Assembly: GCA_017620025.1 (NCBI GenBank)
Contig: JAFZRF010000063.1
Coordinates: 1-64,000 of the forward strand
Reading direction: 5' to 3'
DNA length: 64,000 nucleotides
Source of the DNA: Ruminococcus sp.
Lineage (GTDB): Bacteria; Bacillota; Clostridia; Oscillospirales; Ruminococcaceae
Positions 1 through 8,015 of this stretch are shown here, piece by piece. The first letter of the stretch is position 1. The number at the start of each line of letters is the position of its first letter. The notes under the pieces are model-generated. The model ran no database searches. It was not told the origin of the DNA and saw only the letters and a list, made by a program, of their open reading frames with translations. The translations under genes and the position numbers were made by a program.

Positions 1-166
1 AGGGGACGCCTTCACTTGCAAGGCGTCCCCTCTTCCAAAACAGTCCCCCGGACTGTTTTGGAATTCACCCCTTGCGAAGCGCCCTGCGGATAAATGCGGG
101 ACTCTGTCCCGCACCCTGCCATAGGCGCTGCCTCTGGACTCCGCTAAAGGGGCGCAGCCCCTTTAG
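1..166. repeat. Array of four consecutive perfect palindromes (hairpin-array element)
   Basis: Four inverted repeats lie head to tail. Arms at 1-12/20-31 have a 7-nt loop. Arms at 33-46/50-63 (14 bp), 96-102/106-112 and 144-153/157-166 each have a 3-nt loop. No open reading frame runs through it. The first hairpin recurs almost intact at 62993-63028, with 23 identical bases. This looks like a mobile or REP-like intergenic element, cut by or close to the left edge. The family name is not known to me. Confidence 0.6.
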
Positions 167-208
167 AATCCCAAACCAATTTAAGCATAGACATAAAGCG
201 ATAATATT

Positions 209-238
209 AAAGGACGCCCGACCGAGCGTCCTTTTTTA
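209..238. terminator. Bidirectional hairpin terminator downstream of pyrE
   Basis: Stem arms at 209-217 and 226-234 are followed by a T-run on the plus strand and an A-run on the other side. It lies 3 bases beyond the pyrE stop codon, so it ends the minus-strand nadE-pyrE transcript and may also stop plus-strand reading from the left. Confidence 0.7.
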
Positions 239-240
239 TC

Positions 241-894
241 TTACTTGATACCGTAAGTCTCTCTGTACTCGAGCATCTTGTCGAGGTACTCCTTGCCGGG
301 AACTATATCGTTCCTGATAGCATCTATGATATCCTCCATAGTAACAATGGGGTATACGGTAACGCCGAAATCGCGCTTTACCTCCTGTACGGCAGAAAGC
401 TCGCCTGTACCCTTTTCCATACGGTCAACTGTGATGACCATACCGGTTACGTCTACATCTGCAGCGCCCTTGAGCTTCGGCATGGACTCACGGAGAGCCT
501 TTCCGGAAGTCATAACGTCATCGATGATAACGACCTTCTCACCGTCTGTGAGAGTTTTGCCGACGAACATACCGCCCTCGCCGTGATCCTTTGCCTCCTT
601 GCGGTCGAAGCAGTAGGAAACATCAATGCCGAACTTGTTGCTGAGAGCTACTACAGCAGATACTGCAAGCGGGATTCCCTTGTAAGCAGGTCCGAAAAGT
701 GTTTCAACGGGGATGTTGTTCTCATGTATGCACTCTGCGTAGTATTCGCCGAGCTTAGCCAGCTGAGCGCCGGTCTTGTAGTTTCCGCAGTTGATGAAGT
801 AAGGAGCCTTTCTTCCGCTCTTGAGAGTGAACTCTCCGAAAGTGAGGACACCGCAGTCCACCATGAATTTGATAAAGCTTTCCTTGTAAGTCAT
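241..894 (-). CDS. pyrE: Orotate phosphoribosyltransferase
   Basis: PyrE (217 aa, normal length) joins orotate to PRPP to give orotidine 5'-phosphate in cytoplasmic de novo pyrimidine synthesis. The PRPP-binding signature VVIIDDVMTSGKA lies near residue 120, and the mobile-loop segment FDRKEAKDHGEGG before it carries the catalytic lysines. The ATG at 894 has GGAGGT eight bases upstream. It is the last gene of a minus-strand run with nadE and a zinc-ribbon gene, 58 nt after the latter. No pyrimidine attenuator was seen in that gap. Identification is by family motifs and is firm. Confidence 0.95.
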   Translation of the reverse strand: MTYKESFIKFMVDCGVLTFGEFTLKSGRKAPYFINCGNYKTGAQLAKLGEYYAECIHENNIPVETLFGPAYKGIPLAVSAVVALSNKFGIDVSYCFDRKEAKDHGEGGMFVGKTLTDGEKVVIIDDVMTSGKALRESMPKLKGAADVDVTGMVITVDRMEKGTGELSAVQEVKRDFGVTVYPIVTMEDIIDAIRNDIVPGKEYLDKMLEYRETYGIK

Positions 895-952
895 TATTGA
901 TTACCTCCGTAGTATATATCATAAGCTTGCGGCCAAAGCCGCTGCTCTGTGA

Positions 953-1297
953 TCAGAATATAAACCCGCATTCCGGACATCTCGGATAGTCTATATCGAG
1001 CTCCGTACAGCACTCGGGGCACAGCTTCTTCGGCAGAACATCTATCCTGTCGTCAAGATCCTGATTTATCTCATCAGGGAAGCTGACCTGTTCGCCTCCG
1101 AAGAATACGCCCATCATAACATTGCAGTCCATGCAGTAGAAGCCCATAGTTTCTGTCTTATCCGATTCAAGAACGAGCCGGTCGCCGTCATACCAGCCGA
1201 CAGTTGGATAGGTATACCCCTTGAGCGAACCCGTACCGTGTACGCTGACCCGGAATTTGCCTATCTTCATGCGTTTTCCGCAGCTGCCGCAGATCAT
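953..1297 (-). CDS. Small zinc-ribbon protein of unknown function
   Basis: This 114-aa protein has three paired-cysteine knuckles: CGSC at the N-terminus, CMDC in the middle, and CPEC twice at the C-terminus (one as CPECC). That suggests one or two structural zinc sites. The central part resembles the DUF6487-like zinc-ribbon domains common in Clostridia, from recall and not from a search. Its ATG overlaps the nadE stop codon (ATGA), with GGAGG six bases upstream, so it is translationally coupled to nadE. There is no signal peptide or membrane segment. Function is unknown. Confidence 0.75.
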   Translation of the reverse strand: MICGSCGKRMKIGKFRVSVHGTGSLKGYTYPTVGWYDGDRLVLESDKTETMGFYCMDCNVMMGVFFGGEQVSFPDEINQDLDDRIDVLPKKLCPECCTELDIDYPRCPECGFIF

Positions 1298-3255
1298 ACA
1301 GCGCCTCCGCTGTTTTCGATCTCCTCAAGCTCCTTTATCCAGAGATTGTATGAAGCGTCGCTGGGCATACGCCAGTCTCCTCTCGGAGAGAGTGTGACAC
1401 TTCCGACCTTAGGACCATCCGGCAGACATGAACGCTTGAACTGCTGTGAGAAGAACCTCCAGCAGAATTTCTTGAGCCATTTCATTACAGTGGTGGGGGA
1501 GTACTTATCCTCGAAGGAGCGTACAGCCATACGGTATATCTTAGCCGGCGGGAAGCCGAAACGGACGAAGTAGTAAAGGAAGAAGTCGTGCAGCTCATAG
1601 GGGCCTACAAGATCCTCAGTCTTCTGAGCGATAGTGCCGTCCTTCTCGGGCGGGAGAAGCTCAGGGCTTACGGGAGTATCAAGCACGTCACGCAGAACAG
1701 CGCTGAGTGAGCTCTCGGATACTTCAGCCTCATAGCTTACAAGCCAGCGTACAAGAGTCTTCGGGATAGAGCCGTTCACGCCGTACATGGACATATGATC
1801 TCCGTTATAGGTAGCCCAGCCGAGTGCGAGCTCAGAGAGATCTCCTGTGCCCACAACGATACCGTTGAGCTGATTTGCCTTGTCCATGAGTATCTGTGTA
1901 CGCTCACGGGCCTGTGAATTCTCGTAAGTAATATCGTGTACATCGGGATCCTGTCCGATATCCTTGAAATGCTGAATAACACTGTCGCGGATATTGACTT
2001 CTTCAAGTGAAGTGCCGTATGCCTCAGCAAGCTTGCAGGCATTGCTATAGGTGCGGTCTGTAGTACCGAAGCATGGCATAGTGATCGTATGTATTCCCTT
2101 GCGGTCGAGGCCGAGCATATCGAATGCGTGTACAACAACGATAAGAGCGAGAGTTGAATCAAGTCCGCCTGACAGTCCGAGTACGGCATCCTTGCAGCCT
2201 ATATGGCGCAGTCTTGTCATAAGTCCGACTGCCTGCATCGTGAGTATCTCCTCACAGCGGCTGTCAAGAGCGTGCTTGTCTGTGGGAACGAAGGGAGTCT
2301 GCGGGAACGGACGCTCCAGAACGGTATCAGTGAGCGCAAGCTCGATCTGTACCATGCTTGTTGTATCTTCCTTGTAGCTTGCCTCAGTGAAGGTATTCAT
2401 TCTTCTGCGCTCTGCAAGAAGCTTTTTGAAGTCAACGTCAGCAATGGTAAGACCCTTTGTGAAATGCTTTGATTCAGCAGCAACAGAGCCGTTCTCTGCA
2501 ATTATGCAGTGACCTGCGAATACCATATCCTGAGTGGATTCACCGATGCCGCAGTCAGCGTAGGCATATGCACAGGCAAGTGAGCCGGATTTAGCCTTGA
2601 TAAGAGTGCGTCTGTAATCAGCCTTGCCGATGATCTCATCGCTTGCAGACGGGTTGAATATGATTGTAGCACCAGCCTTTGCGAGTTTAACGGACGGAGT
2701 ATCGCCTACCCACAGATCCTCGCAGATCTCAATGCCGAATGTAAGTCCTCTGATGCTGAAGCATTCCTCACTGTTGGTGCAGACGGTTTCAAAGACGAAC
2801 TGATCGCTCAGAAGAAACTCTGTACCGCAGCCGGAATACAGGAAGGAAACATCCTTGCCGGATGTGAAGTACCTTGCCTCATAGAATTCGCTGTAGTTCG
2901 GGATATTGATCTTAGGTACAGCGCCCTGCACTCTGCCGGCATTGACTACGGCTGCACAGTTGTAGATCTTGTTGCCTGATCTCAGCGGCAGACCGACTAT
3001 AGCGGCAATATCAAGCCCTTCCGTTTCCTTTGCGATTCTCACAAGAGATTTCTCAGCTCCGTTGAGCAGAGTCTCCTGCAGGAAGAGATCACCGCAGGTA
3101 TAACCGGTAATGGAAAGCTCAGGGAAGCAAACGATCTTTACGCCTTTTCCGGCAGCCTCTCTGATAAGCTCGATTATGCGTTCGGTATTGTAGTCACAGT
3201 CCGCCACGCGCACATCAGGACAGGCGCAGGCGATCTTGATAAATCCGTCTTTCAT
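1294..3255 (-). CDS. nadE: Glutamine-dependent NAD+ synthetase
   Basis: This 653-aa two-domain enzyme amidates deamido-NAD+ to NAD+ with ammonia drawn from glutamine. The N-terminal nitrilase domain (about 1-280) shows the catalytic Glu in CFPELSITGYT and the nucleophilic Cys in FGIEICEDLWVG. The C-terminal synthetase domain has the ATP P-loop LSGGLDSTLAL near residue 355. An in-frame upstream start exists, but the ATG at 3255 has GGAGGT directly ahead and begins the usual MKDGFIKIA. Length matches the long bacterial NadE with fused glutaminase. It is the first gene of the operon with the zinc-ribbon gene and pyrE. Confidence 0.95.
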   Translation of the reverse strand: MKDGFIKIACACPDVRVADCDYNTERIIELIREAAGKGVKIVCFPELSITGYTCGDLFLQETLLNGAEKSLVRIAKETEGLDIAAIVGLPLRSGNKIYNCAAVVNAGRVQGAVPKINIPNYSEFYEARYFTSGKDVSFLYSGCGTEFLLSDQFVFETVCTNSEECFSIRGLTFGIEICEDLWVGDTPSVKLAKAGATIIFNPSASDEIIGKADYRRTLIKAKSGSLACAYAYADCGIGESTQDMVFAGHCIIAENGSVAAESKHFTKGLTIADVDFKKLLAERRRMNTFTEASYKEDTTSMVQIELALTDTVLERPFPQTPFVPTDKHALDSRCEEILTMQAVGLMTRLRHIGCKDAVLGLSGGLDSTLALIVVVHAFDMLGLDRKGIHTITMPCFGTTDRTYSNACKLAEAYGTSLEEVNIRDSVIQHFKDIGQDPDVHDITYENSQARERTQILMDKANQLNGIVVGTGDLSELALGWATYNGDHMSMYGVNGSIPKTLVRWLVSYEAEVSESSLSAVLRDVLDTPVSPELLPPEKDGTIAQKTEDLVGPYELHDFFLYYFVRFGFPPAKIYRMAVRSFEDKYSPTTVMKWLKKFCWRFFSQQFKRSCLPDGPKVGSVTLSPRGDWRMPSDASYNLWIKELEEIENSGGAV

Positions 3256-3287
3256 ATTAACGACCTCCGTTCTGATAATATACTTCA

Positions 3288-3316
3288 ATTATACATTATT
3301 TCAGACGATAATGCAA
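3288..3316 (-). promoter_or_regulatory. Sigma-A promoter for nadE operon
   Basis: On the minus strand TTGCAT (3316-3311) and TATAAT (3293-3288) are 17 bases apart, giving a start about 25 bases before the nadE ATG. Confidence 0.65.
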
Positions 3317-3504
3317 GTGGTGTGTGAAAAAGAACGAATCTTCATAAAAATAGTAATTTCCTGCACCGTGGGACTGTATTTGCGGTTATCTATTTAACTG
3401 ATACATATTATGTCTATATTACTTCTGAATGTATATGTATCGGGTTATTCATCATTCACAAAAACCTTGCAGTAATTTCGTTACTAAAAAATCTATGATA
3501 ATCA

Positions 3505-3533
3505 TTGTATTTTCATGGTAATAATGATATAAT
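3505..3533 (+). promoter_or_regulatory. Sigma-A promoter for the CotH/dockerin gene
   Basis: TTGTAT (3505-3510) and a perfect TATAAT (3528-3533) are 17 bases apart, leaving a leader of about 97 nt before the ATG at 3637. Confidence 0.6.
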
Positions 3534-3636
3534 CAAATTATGATACAAATATGCTGTAAAACACAAAAGTGAAAGCATATGGCGTACATCGCAGTATTTT
3601 ACTATACTGCAAGGAAAAACAGAGAGGGAAATAATT

Positions 3637-6261
3637 ATGAAGAATGCAAAGAGAGTGCTTGCGGCAGTTCTTGCTGCTGCAATGACAGCTCCGGCGTGCG
3701 TGGCGGCACCTGCACTTGCCGCTTCCGGAGTCCTCATAAACGAGGTCTGCACACAGAACAAGAATTGTTACACTGACAGCAACGGCGAAGCCTCCGACTG
3801 GATCGAGCTGTATAATCCTGCCGGATCAGCTGTCGATCTTTCAGGGTACGGCCTTTCCGATTCACCTGATACGGTGCGCTATACCTTCCCGCAGGGCGCT
3901 TCGATACCCGCAGGAGGATACCTTGTCATAGCTGCTGCAAAGGGCGAAGGAGGGGCAAATGAATACCGCACCGGTTTCAGCCTGAGCAAATCTGGCGAAA
4001 CGCTGATACTGACTGATGCAGCAGGCGGAGTAATTGAGCGCATTGATATACCGGCGCTTGCCGAGGATGAGACCTACGGACGTTTCCCCGATACAGAAGG
4101 ATTTACTGTCATGAAGCCATCTCCCGGAGCTTCAAACTACAAGGCGGCATCTATGCCGGAGTTTTCTCTTGCACCGGGCTTCTATCCTGCTCAGGACGGA
4201 CTTACGCTCTCCATAGACTGTACAGACACGGTTTATTACACCCTTGACAGCTCCGACCCGACTACTTCTTCCACTGCACAGGTATATTCCGGTGCTATAC
4301 CCATTTACGACCGCAGCAGCGAAGAAAACGTGTACAGTAAATACCAGCACCAGGACAACAGTCCTTACTCAATAACGCTGCAAACAAGGTTTATGGCGAA
4401 TTCTGCCAAATTCGACAAGGCTACGGTAGTACGTGCGGTATCCAGATCAGCAGACGGCACATACAGTCCTGTTGTTACGGCAACTTATTTCGTTATGCCG
4501 CAGGACAAGATAGATTTCTACTCTCAGATACCTGTTGTATCACTCGTAACAGACCCCGCTAACCTCTTTGACAAGGACAAGGGTATCTATGTCTGCGGAC
4601 AGCAGTACCTTGACTGGAAGAACAGTCCGCAGTATAATCCTGCCAAAAGTGAATGGGATACAGATAACGTAGCTAATTTCTTCTCAAAGGGCAAGGCGTG
4701 GGAGCGTGAAGCTTCTGTTACCCTCTTCTGTGACGGCGAACAGGGCTTTTCACAGAATATGGGTATCCGTATCAAAGGAGCTTCTACCCGTAACAGTCAG
4801 ACCAAGAGCTTCAATGTCTATGCCCGCAGCGAATACGGCGATTCCAAGCTCAACTATGACCTCATCAAAGGAAATACTGCTGTTGATGACGGTAAGGAGA
4901 TTAAGAAATACGATTCCTTCAGCCTTCGTGCAGTTGCTTGGGTAGACAGGATGCGTGAAGCTGTAATTCGTCCTGCACTGAAGGATATGCCTGCGCTTGC
5001 CGGATATGACAGCAACAGATGTATGCTGTTCCTTGACGGCGAGCTCTGGGGTATGTATGATATCATAGAAAAGTCATCGGACTACTATATCCAGTCAAAT
5101 TACGGCATTGCCGCAGAGGATGTGGCCTTAGTCAAGAACGGCGAGCTCGAAGAGGGAACAGATGCAGATCTCGAGGAGCTTGAAGCACTCAGCGAGTTCT
5201 GCGAAAAGAACTCCATGACAGTCCAGTCGAATTACGACTACGTTGCATCAAAGGTCGATATCGAGAGTCTTATTGACTGCTATGCAGTAGGACTCTATCT
5301 CGGAACATGGGACTGGCCGAACCATAACTACCTTATGTGGCGAAGCAACGGACAGCAGATAGACGGCAATCCCTACAGTGACGGAAAATGGCGCTGCGGC
5401 TCATTCGACTTTGATTACGCTGCAGGACTTACCTACGCAAGCTTCGGCGGAGTAGAGGGCTATGCGCATGACAGCTTCCGCAAATTCGATAAGTCCAAGG
5501 ACGATTTCCCTTCGCCGATATTTACTTCCTTGCTGAAGAACGATTCTTTCCGTCAGCGCTTTGCCGATACATTCTGTTCTCTTGCTTACTCGGTCTTCGA
5601 GGCACAGAAGATGAAATCCATCATAGCCGATCAGGAAAGCAAGTATCTGAAATATATGGTAATGTGCGGCTGGCGCTGGAACAACGGCGATCCCCGCGGA
5701 GGTTATGACCAGTTCTCTGCCGAGCAGGGCAGCTACTACAGCAAGGAGCTTGCAAAGATGGCAACTTTCTTTGAGAAGCGTGCTGATTATGCGATAGAGG
5801 ATATGCGTGAGTATCTTGGCATACACGGCGATAACGCAACAATAACCGTTACAAGAAAGGGATCGGGTACGGTCACAGCCGGTACAGCGGAGGCAGTATT
5901 CTCCGATTCCGTGTGGACAGGAACTTACTCCGACGGCAGTGAAGTAACACTTACGGCAAAGCCCGCATCTGGCTACAGATTCGACGGCTGGAGCGGTGCA
6001 GTAACGTCCTCTGACGAAACCGTTAAGGTAAAGGCAGGCAAGGGTGTAGCACTTACCTGTACCTTTACAAAGCTTGAAGCAGTACGCGGAGATATCAACG
6101 GCGACGGCAGAGCCAATACAGCCGATCTTGTACTGCTCAGCAAGTATCTCCTCGGTGCATCTGAATTCAGCAAGGCAGAATGGAAATCGGCTGACCTCAA
6201 CTCAGACGGAACAGCCGACACGTTTGATCTCGTATTCCTGAGAAATATAGTTACAGGCTGA
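3637..6261 (+). CDS. Secreted CotH-family protein with LTD domain, B-repeat and dockerin
   Basis: An 874-aa exported protein. It has a signal peptide (cleavage after ALA, about residue 29), a lamin-tail domain (about 30-165), a chitobiase-like C-terminal segment with YYTLDSSDPTTSST (about 175-290), and a CotH kinase-like domain (about 300-720). A divergent InlB B-repeat (about 745-815) and a type I dockerin with two DxNxDG calcium loops (about 817-874) follow. The CotH domain keeps the Lys in GIRIKGASTRNSQ and the putative metal-binding DWPNHN and DFDYAAG motifs, so it may be an active protein kinase like Bacillus CotH. The dockerin means it should join a cellulosome via cohesins. The start is backed by GAGAGGG. 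The substrate is unknown. The relative at 16107 is a lipoprotein without dockerin. Confidence 0.88.
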   Translation: MKNAKRVLAAVLAAAMTAPACVAAPALAASGVLINEVCTQNKNCYTDSNGEASDWIELYNPAGSAVDLSGYGLSDSPDTVRYTFPQGASIPAGGYLVIAAAKGEGGANEYRTGFSLSKSGETLILTDAAGGVIERIDIPALAEDETYGRFPDTEGFTVMKPSPGASNYKAASMPEFSLAPGFYPAQDGLTLSIDCTDTVYYTLDSSDPTTSSTAQVYSGAIPIYDRSSEENVYSKYQHQDNSPYSITLQTRFMANSAKFDKATVVRAVSRSADGTYSPVVTATYFVMPQDKIDFYSQIPVVSLVTDPANLFDKDKGIYVCGQQYLDWKNSPQYNPAKSEWDTDNVANFFSKGKAWEREASVTLFCDGEQGFSQNMGIRIKGASTRNSQTKSFNVYARSEYGDSKLNYDLIKGNTAVDDGKEIKKYDSFSLRAVAWVDRMREAVIRPALKDMPALAGYDSNRCMLFLDGELWGMYDIIEKSSDYYIQSNYGIAAEDVALVKNGELEEGTDADLEELEALSEFCEKNSMTVQSNYDYVASKVDIESLIDCYAVGLYLGTWDWPNHNYLMWRSNGQQIDGNPYSDGKWRCGSFDFDYAAGLTYASFGGVEGYAHDSFRKFDKSKDDFPSPIFTSLLKNDSFRQRFADTFCSLAYSVFEAQKMKSIIADQESKYLKYMVMCGWRWNNGDPRGGYDQFSAEQGSYYSKELAKMATFFEKRADYAIEDMREYLGIHGDNATITVTRKGSGTVTAGTAEAVFSDSVWTGTYSDGSEVTLTAKPASGYRFDGWSGAVTSSDETVKVKAGKGVALTCTFTKLEAVRGDINGDGRANTADLVLLSKYLLGASEFSKAEWKSADLNSDGTADTFDLVFLRNIVTG

Positions 6262-6270
6262 TAAATCATG

Positions 6271-6309
6271 AAGCCGCAGTATTCTTAACTGAAATACTGC
6301 GGCTTTTCT
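6271..6309 (+). terminator. Terminator of the CotH/dockerin gene
   Basis: A 13-bp inverted repeat (AAGCCGCAGTATT and its complement) is followed by TTTTCT. It ends just before the next promoter. Confidence 0.85.
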
Positions 6310-6310
6310 A

Positions 6311-6339
6311 TTGACACTGAGCTGTTCCTGTTGTATGAT
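6311..6339 (+). promoter_or_regulatory. Sigma-A promoter of the ASCH-DUF1810 gene
   Basis: TTGACA (6311-6316) and TATGAT (6334-6339) are spaced 17 bases. The leader is about 25 nt. Confidence 0.75.
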
Positions 6340-6369
6340 AAAAATGATGAAACAAAGGGGGAATCTGCC

Positions 6370-7128
6370 ATGCTGCATAATATGAAACTCAAAGACGAGC
6401 CGTTTGCGATGATAGAAGACGGCAGAAAAACAATAGAACTCCGGCTTAATGACGAAAAGCGCCGTAAAGTACAGCCCGGAGACTTCATTTGCTTTACTCA
6501 TATCACTCAGCCGGAACGCATGATTCAGGTACGTGTCACCGCGCTTCATCCCTTTCCCGGATTCAGGGAGCTGTTTGAAGCTCTCCCGGCCGAAAAATGC
6601 GGCTTTGCTCCCGGAGAGACCGTCCCCGACGGGTATATGGACAGCTTCTATCCAGTCGAGGAGCAGAAGCGTTACGGTGTACTCGGTATTGAATTCCGCC
6701 GGACCGACCTCCAGCGCTTCATCGATGCACAGGAGCAAGGCTATGAAGACGCTGCAGCGTATTCAACGGCGATCGATGAAATACGTGCCGGTGAAAAGAA
6801 CGAGCACTGGATGTGGTATGTATTCCCGCAGATAAAAGGCCTTTCCACAGATCCCGTAACCGAATATTTCGCCCTCAACGGTATAACAGAAGCAAGGGAC
6901 TACCTCGAGCATCTTCTTCTTGGCTCACGGCTCAGGGAAGCGGCCTCTGAGTTAATGAAGCTCGATACCGATGATCCTGTAGCGGTATTCGGTCTGATCG
7001 ATGCCTACAAGCTCCGCAGATGTATGACGCTCTTTGCACATATTGCAAAGGACGAGGAACTCTTCCTCTATGTCCTTGACAAGTACTGCATGGGCAGTTT
7101 TGATGACGATACAATAGCACTGATTTGA
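6370..7128 (+). CDS. ASCH domain - DUF1810 fusion protein
   Basis: A 252-aa cytoplasmic protein in two parts. Residues 1-115 look like an ASCH domain, an RNA-binding PUA-related fold. The opening segment has MKLKDEPFAMIEDGRKTIE, followed by the typical PGDFICF. Residues 118-252 are a DUF1810 domain (DLQRFIDAQ, HWMWYVFPQIKGL). An in-frame start at 6331 lies inside the promoter -10, so the ATG at 6370 with AAAGGGGG upstream is chosen. Both domains are usually separate proteins. The fusion hints at a shared role in nucleotide or RNA metabolism, but the function is not known. It is a single-gene transcript between its own promoter and terminator. Confidence 0.8.
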   Translation: MLHNMKLKDEPFAMIEDGRKTIELRLNDEKRRKVQPGDFICFTHITQPERMIQVRVTALHPFPGFRELFEALPAEKCGFAPGETVPDGYMDSFYPVEEQKRYGVLGIEFRRTDLQRFIDAQEQGYEDAAAYSTAIDEIRAGEKNEHWMWYVFPQIKGLSTDPVTEYFALNGITEARDYLEHLLLGSRLREAASELMKLDTDDPVAVFGLIDAYKLRRCMTLFAHIAKDEELFLYVLDKYCMGSFDDDTIALI

Positions 7129-7212
7129 TACGGCAGTGAAAGATAATATCACAGAAACGCCGGAGGGAGATGCGCTTCCTGTCCGCTTCTGTACCAAATG
7201 TGTTCATTTTGT

Positions 7213-7252
7213 TCTGTCATGTACCTTTTTGAACGTTACATGACAGATTTTT
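7213..7252 (+). terminator. Terminator after the ASCH-DUF1810 gene
   Basis: The inverted repeat CTGTCATGTA ... TACATGACAG is followed by ATTTTTTA, about 85 bases past the stop codon. Confidence 0.8.
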
Positions 7253-7284
7253 TATGCTTTTTTTAAGATATTTTGTCTTTTTAC

Positions 7285-7313
7285 TTGATTTTTTATGGCT
7301 TTATTGCTATAAT
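7285..7313 (+). promoter_or_regulatory. Promoter of the pilus operon
   Basis: TTGATT (7285-7290) and TATAAT (7308-7313) are 17 bases apart. The predicted transcript start near 7320 leaves about 110 nt before the first start codon at 7430. Confidence 0.75.
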
Positions 7314-7319
7314 ATATGT

Positions 7320-7420
7320 ATAAGGAGAAGTGAAACCAGATACCGGAACATAGGTTCTGGATGCATCTCTTACGGGGAAGGCTCCGGCGCTGACCCGATG
7401 AAAGTATCCTCAATAAGCGG
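7320..7420 (+). promoter_or_regulatory. Candidate structured leader RNA of the pilus operon
   Basis: The leader has a stem-loop pairing CCAGATACC with GGTTCTGG (about 7335-7359). A GC-rich stretch with further pairing potential (about 7370-7400) comes before the GGAGGGG ribosome site. It does not match the c-di-GMP-I, TPP, SAM or T-box consensus as I know them. It may be a regulatory RNA or merely a folded leader. Confidence 0.35.
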
Positions 7421-7429
7421 AGGGGAACA

Positions 7430-7987
7430 ATGGAAGAAAACGAAACCACAGCATCTCCAGCAGCCGGAGCTGCGGAGAGTGAAAAAAAGCCTTCAAAGAA
7501 GCGGACGGCGAAAAGCTATGCCATATCCTTCTTTGTCAAGGCGGGCATAAGCGCTCTGGTACTATGGGTGCTGTTCACATTTGTAATAAGCGTCTGTGTA
7601 TGCCACACCAATTCAGCCTATCCTGCGATAAGAGACGGAGAGTTCTGTCTGATAAACAGACTGTCCGAGCCGGAGCAGGGGACTATGATAGTCTACCGGC
7701 ATGACGGTGAGATACACTTCGGACGGGTTATAGGCTCAGGCGGCGATAAGATAGAGATATTCAACGATTATGTAACAGTCAATGACTACGGCATATTTGA
7801 GAATGTTGTCTATCCGACGTCACCGGAGGGATCAGCTATCAGCTATCCCTACACAGTAGATGAAAACTGCGTATTCGTAATGAACGACTACAGGATGGAT
7901 ATCACCGACAGCCGTACCTACGGCGGAATCCCTCAGGGTGATATCATAGGAAAGGTAGTATTCACGATGCGGATGCGTGGAATATAA
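7430..7987 (+). CDS. Signal peptidase I-like protein of the pilus operon (catalytic Lys replaced)
   Basis: A 185-aa protein with a basic N-terminus, one membrane helix (about 34-56) and an extracytoplasmic S24/S26 signal-peptidase domain. The serine box survives as NSAYPAI (Ser62). In the second box, where active enzymes have KR(V/I)IGxPGD, this protein reads HFGRVIGSGGD, so Gly98 stands at the general-base Lys. The signal-peptidase-like SipA of Streptococcus pyogenes pilus islands also lacks the Ser-Lys dyad and is needed for pilus polymerisation, which suggests a pilus-assembly helper here too. It is the first gene of the pilus operon, with GGAGGGG before the ATG. Residual activity using another base cannot be excluded. 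Confidence 0.85.
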   Translation: MEENETTASPAAGAAESEKKPSKKRTAKSYAISFFVKAGISALVLWVLFTFVISVCVCHTNSAYPAIRDGEFCLINRLSEPEQGTMIVYRHDGEIHFGRVIGSGGDKIEIFNDYVTVNDYGIFENVVYPTSPEGSAISYPYTVDENCVFVMNDYRMDITDSRTYGGIPQGDIIGKVVFTMRMRGI

Positions 7988-8015
7988 GGATGATCATATT
8001 TAAGGAGGAAGTTTT

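Larger units (their letters stand above)
3256..3636. other. Divergent intergenic region between nadE and the CotH/dockerin gene
   Basis: These 381 bases hold two divergent promoters (see separate entries) and AT-rich DNA between them. No reading frame with a ribosome site, hairpin array or RNA motif was recognised in 3320-3500. Confidence 0.6.
7129..7429 (+). other. Intergenic region with terminator, promoter and long leader
   Basis: This 301-base stretch contains the ASCH gene terminator, the pilus operon promoter and a roughly 110-nt leader, each described separately. It has no credible reading frame. Confidence 0.6.

Noticed and set aside
1..166. CRISPR array at the left edge
   Set aside because: The palindromes differ from one another and are not evenly spaced direct repeats with unique spacers.
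7320..7420. c-di-GMP riboswitch before the pilus genes
   Set aside because: The GEMM core (GGGCAAACC with GGGACGCAAAGCC-like partner) is absent, so only an unassigned leader is reported.
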